The notes: generated by a model not told the origin, from the sequence alone. DNA of 5,422 nucleotides from Chitinophaga pinensis (GCA_943331145.2 CALQKL020000156.1:1-5422), one strand, 5' to 3'; shown: positions 1 through 5,422, numbered from the stretch's first letter. Program-made: numbers and translations.

Positions 1-306
1 ATTTTCCATAATTGAACGCGATTGCAAAACTTCAATTTCATTTTCAATGATTTTTTTGCTGTTAATCATATTCAATTCATCCACTCCTTTGGAGTTTTCA
101 GTACCTTTTTTTTCATCTTTTATGATCATTGTCGCATTGGCTTCATACAATGGAGTAGCATATCTGAAATATACAATTGCAGATATACCAAAGATTAAAA
201 TCAAAGCTAAAAACAATGGCCAGTAATAAATATATCTTGAGAAGAGTTGAATAAATAAACTTTCTTCTTGCTTTATAACAATTTTTTTATTTTTCGGTTG
301 ATTCAT
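1..306 (-). CDS. Wzz/Wzc-type polysaccharide chain-length determinant, N-terminal part (cut by left edge)
   Basis: An open frame of 102 codons starts with ATG at 306 on the minus strand and runs off the window at position 1 without a stop. The visible protein has a short charged N-terminus (MNQPKNKKIVIKQEE), then one membrane segment at about residues 29-48 (from YYWPLFLAL to AIVYF). The motif YATPLYEANATMIIKDEKKG follows directly, typical of the Wzz domain after TM1; the rest begins the periplasmic, coiled-coil-prone region (IIENEIEVLQSRS). In this family such proteins sit in the inner membrane and control or couple polymerisation and export of capsule or exopolysaccharide. In Bacteroidota they often carry a C-terminal BY-kinase domain, but that part is outside the window, so Wzc versus plain Wzz cannot be decided. 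Its start is 12 bp after the stop of the upstream Wza-like gene, indicating one operon. The spacer is A/T only, without a Shine-Dalgarno motif. Confidence 0.88.
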   Translation of the reverse strand, partial: MNQPKNKKIVIKQEESLFIQLFSRYIYYWPLFLALILIFGISAIVYFRYATPLYEANATMIIKDEKKGTENSKGVDELNMINSKKIIENEIEVLQSRSIMEN

Positions 307-318
307 TTTTATTTATTT

Positions 319-1116
319 CTATTTTCTGATTAGGGCACTAATTACTACTGCGACAATTGATAAAGAACTTAAAATAGCGGGTAATAATTGTTGGTTTCGA
401 TTAGCATTTTTTACTTTTCTTTCATTCGCTTCAATATACACAACGTCATTGGGTTGCAAGTAATAATATGGAGAGGATAAAAAGTCTTTTGAGTTCAAAT
501 CAATTCTGTTGATGATTCTTTTTCCTTCAACTTCTCTAATTAATAATACATTTTCTTTCTTTCCATAAATCGTAATATCTCCAGCAATTCCTAAAGCTTT
601 TAATAATGATATTTTTTCATTAGGAACATTGATAACGGTTGGTTTTCCTACTTCACCGATAACCGTAACTTCATAATTTAAATGCCTTATTGTAACCACT
701 GGGTCAATGAGCAATTTCTTTTCATTTATTAGATTGGCGATGAAGGTTTTTAATTGTTTTTTGGTTAGTCCTTCTGCTTTTACATTGCCAAGTATAGGCA
801 ATTGAATTGTCCCTTCAGTATTTACCAAATATCCACCAGCACTAGTAGATCCTGTTGTTGTTGAAGTGCTCGTTGCTTGTGTGTTTGTGGTGTTAAAAAC
901 AGCAGATGCTTCTGGACTTAAACTGCTTATGTAAATGCTTAAAATGTCATTTCTTTGAATGATGGGTTCTGCTTCATTCTCTCTTTCAATTTGTATACTT
1001 GAGTTTGTAACATTTGAAAAATAAGAAGCTTTTTCAGTAGGTACACACGAACTAAATTGAATGACAAATAAAATGGCTAAAATGTTGAAGCCTAGTTTTT
1101 TTCTTTGTAGTAACAT
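319..1116 (-). CDS. wza: Wza-like polysaccharide export outer-membrane lipoprotein
   Basis: A complete 265-aa protein. Residues 1-24 form a lipoprotein signal: basic MLLQRKK, a hydrophobic stretch, then the lipobox FSSC with Cys24 as the lipidation site. A polysaccharide export (Poly_export) domain spans about 45-145, including GYLVNTEGTIQLPILGNV (95-112) and the following helix GLTKKQLKTFIANLI. An SLBB-type beta domain follows at about 149-200 (VTVIGEVGKPTVINV...). A hydrophobic C-terminal helix (about 244-262, LLPAILSSLSIVAVVISAL) ends in RK; in E. coli Wza the C-terminal helices form the outer-membrane pore, and the same role is inferred here. The length is typical of the short Bacteroidota form, which lacks E. 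coli's extra SLBB repeat. A Ser/Thr-rich low-complexity run lies at about 75-94. It is the first visible gene of a leftward export operon with the chain-length protein 12 bp downstream. The substrate polysaccharide cannot be told. Confidence 0.93.
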   Translation of the reverse strand: MLLQRKKLGFNILAILFVIQFSSCVPTEKASYFSNVTNSSIQIERENEAEPIIQRNDILSIYISSLSPEASAVFNTTNTQATSTSTTTGSTSAGGYLVNTEGTIQLPILGNVKAEGLTKKQLKTFIANLINEKKLLIDPVVTIRHLNYEVTVIGEVGKPTVINVPNEKISLLKALGIAGDITIYGKKENVLLIREVEGKRIINRIDLNSKDFLSSPYYYLQPNDVVYIEANERKVKNANRNQQLLPAILSSLSIVAVVISALIRK

Positions 1117-1318
1117 GAGGGTTTATTTAAAAATTCTAATAAATATCTTGATTTTTTTTCTTTTCTTGGTTGATATATATTAGTACGGTTATTTTTTTTA
1201 TACATAACTATAAACTATTGCATTTATAATATAATAGTTAATACAAGTTAATCAATTAGTTGTTGGGTAAATTCCAAGAATGATGGATAAAGATACCATT
1301 GAATTTTAATGGCTAACT

Positions 1319-1350
1319 CAAAAGTAACAAAGGCATTTTACAATTGCAAA
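1319..1350 (-). promoter_or_regulatory. Bacteroidota-type promoter for the wza operon (predicted)
   Basis: Read on the minus strand, TTTG (1350-1347) is followed after exactly 20 bp by TACTTTTG (1326-1319). This fits the known Bacteroidota sigma consensus, a TTTG/TTG box near -33 and TAnnTTTG near -7 with a spacer of roughly 17-23 bp. Transcription would start near 1312-1315, giving wza a leader of about 195 nt. TAnnTTTG alone is expected by chance about once in a region this A/T-rich; the correct partner box and spacing are what raise confidence. Confidence 0.55.
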
Positions 1351-1406
1351 TAAAACACCGTCTATTTATATAAGTCATTACTTTTTTTAAAAGCATAATT
1401 TTTCAT

Positions 1407-1433
1407 TTTGAAGTATGATAATACTTAATTTTG
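1407..1433 (+). promoter_or_regulatory. Candidate promoter for the thiolase gene
   Basis: TAATTTTG at 1426-1433 is an exact match to the Bacteroidota -7 consensus TAnnTTTG and lies about 75 bp before the thiolase ATG, so the leader would be about 70 nt. The nearest TTTG upstream (1407-1410) is only 15 bp away, shorter than the usual spacer, so the -33 box is doubtful. Confidence is limited by A/T richness. Confidence 0.35.
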
Positions 1434-1508
1434 TTTCTTTTAATTAAGAAAAGTATTTTATTGATTTTCTTATTATTTGCATTTTAAAATAAAAACCAAC
1501 CATAAATT

Positions 1509-2687
1509 ATGAATGAAGTGTACATTTTATCAGCAGTTAGAACACCAATCGGGAGTTTTGGAGGAACATTGAAAAGTTTTTCTGCCACACAATTGGGTGC
1601 ATTTGCCATTAAAGGAGCCATTGAAAAATCAGGCATTAATGCAGATCAAGTAAATGAGGTGATAATGGGTTCTGTAATACAAGCAAATCTTGGTCAAGCA
1701 CCAGCAAGACAAGCCGCAAAATTTGCCGGATTATCGGATCATGTTATTTGTACCACCGTCAATAAAGTTTGTGCAAGTGGCATGAAATCTATCGCAATTG
1801 CAGCACAAAGCATTATGCTCGGAGATGCAGATATTATTGTTGCTGGTGGAATGGAAAGCATGAGCAATGTTCCTTTTTATACCGAAAACATGAGATGGGG
1901 AAATAAATATGGCAACGTTTCGCTTGTTGATGGGTTGGTTAAAGACGGTTTAACCGATGTATATGATGGAAAAGCAATGGGTGTAGCTGCTGAAATGTGT
2001 GCTTCAACTTGTGGCATTTCTAGGGAAGATCAAGATACTTTCGCCATTGAAAGTTATAAAAGAAGTCAGTCAGCTTCTCAAAATGGTAAATTCGATAATG
2101 AAATCATACCCGTATCAATTCCCCAGAAAAAAGGAGATTCAATTCTTTTTTCAAAAGATGAAGAGCCATTCAATGTGATGTTCGATAAGATTCCTGGATT
2201 GAAAAGTGCTTTCCTTAAAGATGGGTCCGTTACTGCTGCTAATGCTTCTACAATGAATGACGGTGCGGCCGCTGTGGTTTTAATCAGCAAGAAAAAAGCT
2301 GAAGAATTGGGCTTAACACCAATTGCAAAAATCAAATCTTTTGCGGATGCAGAGCAAGCGCCAGAGTGGTTTACTACTGCGCCTTCAATGGCTGTTCCTA
2401 AAGCAGTTGAAAAAGCAGGGTTAACCATGGATCAAATTCAATATTGGGAATTAAACGAAGCATTTTCTGTTGTAGGCATCGAAAATACAAAACGCATGAA
2501 TCTTGATCCACAAAAGGTAAACGTTAATGGTGGTGCGGTTTCTTTAGGACATCCTTTGGGTTGCAGTGGTGCTCGTATCATTGTTACTTTGATAAACGTA
2601 CTCAAACAAAACAATGCTCAATTTGGCGCGGCAGGTATTTGCAATGGAGGCGGTGGTGCGTCAGCTTTGGTTATCGAAAATTGTTAG
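1509..2687 (+). CDS. atoB: Acetyl-CoA C-acetyltransferase (biosynthetic-type thiolase)
   Basis: A complete 392-aa thiolase that reversibly condenses two acetyl-CoA to acetoacetyl-CoA and CoA in the cytosol. All thiolase signatures are present: nucleophile Cys88 in NKVCASGMKS, GGMESMSN (113-120), VTAANASTMNDGAAA (241-255), NEAF (316-319), His348 in GGAVSLGHPLGCSGAR, and the acid/base Cys378 in ICNGGGGAS. The length and the His348/Cys378 numbering match the Zoogloea ramigera enzyme as I recall it. The NKVCASGM and VTAANAST wording resembles mitochondrial acetoacetyl-CoA thiolase (ACAT1/T2) more than the NQLCGSGL type. The start ATG at 1509 gives the canonical N-terminus MNEVYILSAVRTPIGSFGG; there is no Shine-Dalgarno motif upstream. 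It stands alone: a divergent operon lies upstream and a strong terminator downstream. It could serve ketone or branched-chain amino-acid degradation or acetoacetyl-CoA synthesis. The gene symbol (atoB, thlA and phaA are all used) is by family only. Confidence 0.95.
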   Translation: MNEVYILSAVRTPIGSFGGTLKSFSATQLGAFAIKGAIEKSGINADQVNEVIMGSVIQANLGQAPARQAAKFAGLSDHVICTTVNKVCASGMKSIAIAAQSIMLGDADIIVAGGMESMSNVPFYTENMRWGNKYGNVSLVDGLVKDGLTDVYDGKAMGVAAEMCASTCGISREDQDTFAIESYKRSQSASQNGKFDNEIIPVSIPQKKGDSILFSKDEEPFNVMFDKIPGLKSAFLKDGSVTAANASTMNDGAAAVVLISKKKAEELGLTPIAKIKSFADAEQAPEWFTTAPSMAVPKAVEKAGLTMDQIQYWELNEAFSVVGIENTKRMNLDPQKVNVNGGAVSLGHPLGCSGARIIVTLINVLKQNNAQFGAAGICNGGGGASALVIENC

Positions 2688-2714
2688 TCGATTTTTAATA
2701 CATTTTATTCAATT

Positions 2715-2752
2715 AAAGGTTGGCTTATCGGCCGACCTTTTTTATTTTTTTT
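2715..2752 (+). terminator. Rho-independent terminator of the thiolase gene
   Basis: The arms AAAGGTTGGC (2715-2724) and GCCGACCTTT (2731-2740) pair over 10 bp with a single G-U wobble and enclose the 6-nt loop TTATCG. A T-rich tract with one A interruption runs on from 2738 to 2752. The stem is the most G+C-rich spot in the neighbourhood and begins 27 bp after the thiolase stop. It acts on rightward transcripts; the left side lacks a long A-tract, so efficient leftward termination is unlikely. The tract ends one base before the ATG of the next gene. Confidence 0.9.
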
Positions 2753-3316
2753 ATGCAAAACATTGAACCCTTTTACAATTGGCGTCACTTGTACATGGCT
2801 GAAGAAGATCGACTGTCGCCTTGTTATGGAAATGAATACAGTGAATTTGAATACACCAAAACACTTTATAACTATTATGTACATCCGCAGTGGGATGAAT
2901 TTGGTTCTAAAACGATGTACATGAAAATTTTGTTTGTGGATTATGATTTGAACTTTGCCATCATCGAAATGATTGGCGAATGGAACGACGCAATTGAAAA
3001 CGACATTATGACCATCAGAAGGAATATTACGGATGTATTGTTTGATCTTGGCATAACGAAGTACATTTTTATGTGTGAAAACGTACTTAATTTTCACAGT
3101 AGTGATGATAGTTATTATGAAGAATGGCACGAACAATTAGAAGATGATAATGGGTGGGTGGTCATTTTGAATATGCCTGAAGCCACAAAACATGATTTTA
3201 AAAAAGCAAGAATTACCCATTATGTACACTTTTTTGAGCTAGACCAATGGCGAACACTAAAGCCAGAAATTATTTTTCAAACATTGGATAATGAATTGAT
3301 GAAAAGATTGGATTAG
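2753..3316 (+). CDS. Conserved Bacteroidota hypothetical protein, acidic and aromatic-rich
   Basis: A 187-aa soluble protein of unknown function; I recall similar uncharacterised proteins in Bacteroidota but no named domain. It starts at ATG 2753 (MQNIEPFYNWRHLY). A longer frame opening with TTG at 2720 would put coding sequence through the terminator stem and is rejected; Met15 (ATG 2795) is a less likely alternative, since the aromatic segment before it looks like part of the fold. No signal peptide or membrane helix is visible. It has about 35 Asp/Glu against 16 Lys/Arg (net near -19) and about 17 percent Phe/Tyr/Trp. Notable stretches are EYSEFEYTKTLYNYYVHPQW (28-47), ILFVDYDLNFAIIEMIGEW (59-77) and NFHSSDDSYYEEWHEQLEDD (113-132). 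Alternating strands and helices suggest a compact alpha/beta fold. No Shine-Dalgarno or promoter box is seen upstream, and 112 bp separate it from sdhC. Confidence 0.88.
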   Translation: MQNIEPFYNWRHLYMAEEDRLSPCYGNEYSEFEYTKTLYNYYVHPQWDEFGSKTMYMKILFVDYDLNFAIIEMIGEWNDAIENDIMTIRRNITDVLFDLGITKYIFMCENVLNFHSSDDSYYEEWHEQLEDDNGWVVILNMPEATKHDFKKARITHYVHFFELDQWRTLKPEIIFQTLDNELMKRLD

Positions 3317-3363
3317 CATAATTGTTTAATAATCAATACGAACTTTAATAAAAAGCTATAATA

Positions 3364-3384
3364 AAAATTCAATTTTTGAATTTT
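3364..3384. repeat. Perfect inverted repeat upstream of sdhC
   Basis: AAAATTCAA (3364-3372) and TTGAATTTT (3376-3384) are perfect 9-bp inverted repeats around the 3-nt centre TTT. The repeat lies 44 bp before the sdhC ATG and just upstream of the TATTTTTG box at 3392, in the position of a -15 to -35 operator if that box is used. It could also form a weak A/T hairpin at the 3' end of the preceding gene, but no U-tract beyond the arm makes it a convincing terminator. The repeat is seen directly; any regulatory role is inference. Confidence 0.6.
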
Positions 3385-3391
3385 CAACCCT

Positions 3392-3399
3392 TATTTTTG
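3392..3399 (+). promoter_or_regulatory. Candidate -7 box of an sdhC promoter
   Basis: TATTTTTG matches the Bacteroidota -7 consensus TAnnTTTG and would start transcription near 3405, leaving a leader of about 24 nt before the sdhC ATG. The only TTTG upstream at all nearby (3375-3378) is 13 bp away, too close for a standard -33 box, and it lies inside the inverted repeat. This is therefore a half-supported promoter, possibly activator-dependent or a chance match. Confidence 0.35.
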
Positions 3400-3428
3400 C
3401 ACCACCATTTATCTTTCAAATTTCACTT

Positions 3429-4100
3429 ATGACTTGGAAACATTTTTTTACTTCTTCAATTGGTAAAAAGTACGTTATGGCTTTTACCGGTCTTTTTTTA
3501 ATTTTATTCTTAATCGTTCACGCAGGGATTAACGCTTGTATTTTCTTAAATGATGGAGGTGTAACATTTAATGAAATGGCACGCTTCATGAGCCACAACT
3601 GGATTATGCGTTTTCTTGAAATAGGTTTATTTGCAGGATTAATTACACATATTATTCAAGGATTAATGTTATGGAGCCAAAATAAAAATGCGCGTCCTAT
3701 TCAATACGCATACAGTCAACCCAATAAAAACAGCAAATGGTACAGCCGCTCAATGGCAATATTGGGAACCTTGCTTTTGTTATTCTTAATTATGCACTTA
3801 TCTCATTTTTACGTAGGTACTAAAGTCGCATTGTATGCAAAAGGAGATGCGCCTCATAATTTATTTAAAGAAATGAAAGAAGTGTTTAGCGTGAACTGGA
3901 TTGTGGCTTTATATGTTGCAGGCGTTATCGCATTATTCTGGCATTTGTATCACGGTTTTCAAAGTGCTTTCCAATCTTTAGGAATCAATCATAAAAAATA
4001 TACACCAATGTTAAAAACCATCGGATTAGGTTATGCAATAATCATTTGTTTGCTTTTTGCATTAATGCCGATTTCTATGTTTTTGGGTTGTATAAAATAA
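3429..4100 (+). CDS. sdhC: Succinate dehydrogenase/fumarate reductase cytochrome b558 subunit
   Basis: A 223-aa integral membrane protein of the single-anchor, diheme b558 family (Bacillus SdhC / Wolinella FrdC type). Five membrane helices are visible at about residues 16-40, 58-84, 107-131, 156-180 and 192-218. Four of them carry His residues placed like the axial ligands of two b hemes: His31 (VHAGIN), His74 (ITHIIQG), His123 or His126 (MHLSHFY) and His172 or His175 (WHLYHGFQ). Assignment within the two pairs is by analogy. It anchors the flavoprotein and iron-sulfur subunits to the cytoplasmic membrane and exchanges electrons with quinone, presumably menaquinone in this phylum. The N-terminus MTWKHFFTSSIGKKYVMAFTG is typical of the family and fixes the start; no Shine-Dalgarno motif precedes it. 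sdhA begins 31 bp after its stop, so the two are co-transcribed, in the usual C-A-B order. Confidence 0.94.
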   Translation: MTWKHFFTSSIGKKYVMAFTGLFLILFLIVHAGINACIFLNDGGVTFNEMARFMSHNWIMRFLEIGLFAGLITHIIQGLMLWSQNKNARPIQYAYSQPNKNSKWYSRSMAILGTLLLLFLIMHLSHFYVGTKVALYAKGDAPHNLFKEMKEVFSVNWIVALYVAGVIALFWHLYHGFQSAFQSLGINHKKYTPMLKTIGLGYAIIICLLFALMPISMFLGCIK

Positions 4101-4131
4101 TATTAGCTTTTAAATTTTTAATTCTACGAAT

Positions 4132-5422
4132 ATGGCTTTAGATGCAAAGATTCCACACGGAGAAATGGATAAAAAGTGGACAGATTACAAAGGACATGTT
4201 AAGTTGGTTAATCCAGCCAATAAAAGAAAATTAGAAGTAATTGTTGTAGGTACTGGTTTAGCCGGCGCTTCAGCCGCTGCTTCTCTTGGTGAATTAGGAT
4301 ACAAGGTAAAAGCTTTTTGTTTTCAAGATAGTCCTCGTCGTGCGCATAGTATCGCCGCTCAAGGTGGAATCAATGCTGCAAAGAATTATCAAAATGATGG
4401 AGATTCTGTTTTTCGTCTATTTTATGATACCGTAAAAGGTGGTGACTACCGCGCAAGAGAAGCCAATGTGCATCGCTTGGCGGAAGTAAGTACGGCCATC
4501 ATCGACCAATGTGTGGCACAAGGGGTTCCTTTTGCACGTGAATATGGTGGCTTATTAAGTAACCGTTCATTTGGTGGAACCCAAGTACAACGTACATTCT
4601 ATGCCGCAGGTCAAACAGGTCAACAATTGTTGTTGGGTGCATATAGCGCGTTAGAAAGACAAGTTGCTTTAGGTAACGTGAAAATGTACACGAGACACGA
4701 AATGCTTGATGTGGTTAAAATTGATGATAAAGCGAGAGGTATTATAGCAAGAGATTTAGTAACCGGCGAATTGGAAAGTCATTTCGGACATGCAGTATTG
4801 TTATGTTCTGGTGGATATGGTAACGTGTTTTATTTAAGTACAAATGCAATGGGTAGCAATGTTACCGCTGCATGGAAAGCCCATAAAAAAGGCGCATTTT
4901 TTGGAAATCCTTGTTTCACACAAATTCATCCTACATGTATTCCCGTTAGTGGCGATCATCAAAGTAAATTAACCTTGATGAGTGAAAGTTTAAGAAATGA
5001 TGGTAGAATTTGGGTGCCTTTGAAAAAAGGAGATAACAGAAATCCAAAAGATATTCCAGAAAATGAAAGAGATTATTATTTAGAAAGAAGATATCCAGCT
5101 TTTGGAAACCTTGTACCACGTGACGTTGCGTCAAGAGCAGCAAAAGAAAGATGTGATGAAGGTTATGGTGTAGGAACAACAAAAATGGCGGTTTACTTAG
5201 ATTATAAAGATGCCATCGTTCGTTATGGTAAAATTGAAGCCGGTAAATCAGGTAATGATAATTTCAGTCACGAAGAAATTGTAGCATTAGGCAAAAAAGT
5301 TGTAGAAGAAAAATATGGCAACTTATTTGAAATGTATGAAAAAATCACTGGTGAAAATCCATACGAAACTCCAATGCGTATTTACCCAGCGGTACATTAT
5401 ACCATGGGTGGATTGTGGGTAG
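4132..5422 (+). CDS. sdhA: Succinate dehydrogenase flavoprotein subunit, N-terminal 430 residues (cut by right edge)
   Basis: An open frame from ATG 4132 runs to the window end without a stop, 430 codons of a protein usually near 640 aa in this subfamily. It oxidises succinate to fumarate, or the reverse, on covalently bound FAD at the cytoplasmic face of the membrane. Visible are the dinucleotide-binding motif VVGTGLAGASAA (38-49), the likely FAD-linking His72 in RRAHSIAAQGGINAA, and His266 in QIHPT. Also present are SESLRNDGR (284-292), Arg330 in NLVPRDVASRA (equivalent to the catalytic Arg of the family) and His422 in HYTMGGLW. The approximately 35-residue extension before the FAD motif (KKWTDYKGHVKLVNPANKRK) and the SESLRNDGR wording fit the Bacillus/Bacteroidota type rather than the proteobacterial one. 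It lies 31 bp after sdhC; sdhB should follow outside the window. No frameshift or missing key residue is seen. Confidence 0.96.
   Translation, partial: MALDAKIPHGEMDKKWTDYKGHVKLVNPANKRKLEVIVVGTGLAGASAAASLGELGYKVKAFCFQDSPRRAHSIAAQGGINAAKNYQNDGDSVFRLFYDTVKGGDYRAREANVHRLAEVSTAIIDQCVAQGVPFAREYGGLLSNRSFGGTQVQRTFYAAGQTGQQLLLGAYSALERQVALGNVKMYTRHEMLDVVKIDDKARGIIARDLVTGELESHFGHAVLLCSGGYGNVFYLSTNAMGSNVTAAWKAHKKGAFFGNPCFTQIHPTCIPVSGDHQSKLTLMSESLRNDGRIWVPLKKGDNRNPKDIPENERDYYLERRYPAFGNLVPRDVASRAAKERCDEGYGVGTTKMAVYLDYKDAIVRYGKIEAGKSGNDNFSHEEIVALGKKVVEEKYGNLFEMYEKITGENPYETPMRIYPAVHYTMGGLWV

Larger units (their letters stand above)
1117..1508. other. Divergent intergenic region between wza and thiolase genes
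   Basis: This 392-bp, strongly A/T-rich stretch lies between the starts of two divergent genes. I find no convincing protein gene in it; the longest thing of note is a 15-codon minus-strand mini-ORF at 1252-1299. It holds a well-spaced leftward promoter candidate at 1319-1350 and a weaker rightward one at 1407-1433. It also has a small hairpin (CCATT/AATGG, 1296-1312) at the predicted 5' end of the leftward RNA, and short inverted repeats (AACTATT 1213-1219 with AATAGTT 1233-1239). No tRNA, recognised riboswitch or terminator is visible. Confidence 0.7.

Noticed and set aside
1141..1200. T-rich runs (1151-1158, 1192-1199) as a terminator
   Set aside because: No stable G+C-containing stem precedes either run on either strand. 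They look like ordinary A/T-rich spacer.
2078..2428. 116-aa open frame on the minus strand inside the thiolase gene
   Set aside because: It lies wholly antisense to a thiolase with all its catalytic motifs, and its translation resembles no family I know. It is a shadow frame.
2720..2752. TTG-initiated 11-residue extension of the acidic hypothetical protein
   Set aside because: The extension would be encoded by the terminator stem and T-tract (AYRPTFFIFF). The ATG at 2753 gives a natural N-terminus.
2705..3136. 143-aa open frame on the minus strand opposite the acidic hypothetical protein
   Set aside because: It would run through the terminator stem and has a composition typical of antisense reading (Ile/Phe/Val/Lys rich). 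The plus-strand frame has protein-like composition and resembles a family I recall.
3317..3428. Possible intrinsic terminator after the acidic hypothetical protein
   Set aside because: The inverted repeat at 3364-3384 is all A/T except one pair and is followed by CAACCC rather than a U-tract. It is reported as a repeat, not as a terminator.
4946..5182. 78-aa open frame on the minus strand inside sdhA
   Set aside because: It is antisense to strongly conserved SdhA sequence, and its Leu/Phe/His-rich content is the expected complement of Lys/Glu/Asn codons.
1..5422. CRISPR array, insertion sequence, tRNA or attachment site
   Set aside because: No regularly spaced repeats, transposase fragments, terminal inverted repeats with target duplications or tRNA-like sequence were seen on either strand.

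Overview
The window (about one third G+C) looks like chromosome of a Bacteroidota bacterium, probably of the Flavobacteriia/Chitinophagia breadth. Three things point there. None of the five gene starts with visible upstream sequence has a Shine-Dalgarno motif; the leaders are A/T-rich. Promoter-like sites fit the Bacteroidota TTTG / TAnnTTTG pattern. The proteins (short Wza-like lipoprotein next to a Wzz-type protein, b558-type SdhC followed by SdhA with an N-terminal extension, and a small acidic conserved hypothetical) are of types I know from that phylum.

Layout. 1-306 (-): N-terminal 102 codons of a Wzz/Wzc-type polysaccharide chain-length protein, running off the left edge. 319-1116 (-): Wza-like polysaccharide export lipoprotein, 12 bp upstream of it and surely co-transcribed. 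1117-1508: a 392-bp divergent intergenic region with a good leftward promoter (TTTG-N20-TACTTTTG), an approximately 195-nt leader for wza, and a weaker rightward promoter candidate. 1509-2687 (+): acetyl-CoA C-acetyltransferase (thiolase). 2715-2752: strong intrinsic terminator. 2753-3316 (+): conserved hypothetical protein whose ATG directly follows the terminator U-tract. 3317-3428: spacer with a perfect 9-bp inverted repeat and a TAnnTTTG box. 3429-4100 (+): sdhC, diheme membrane anchor. 4132-5422 (+): sdhA, 430 codons, cut by the right edge; sdhB is expected beyond it.

Functionally there are two unrelated blocks. The leftward block is the start of a capsule/exopolysaccharide export operon: outer-membrane channel lipoprotein plus inner-membrane co-polymerase. 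The rightward block is central metabolism: a thiolase interconverting acetyl-CoA and acetoacetyl-CoA, then succinate dehydrogenase/fumarate reductase linking the TCA cycle to the menaquinone pool. The terminator separates thiolase from the downstream genes, so they are probably separate transcription units. I see no mobile element, CRISPR array, tRNA or rRNA. Nothing here demands a new biological system; the least explained items are the 187-aa acidic protein, the overlap of its start with a terminator, and the palindrome in front of sdhC.
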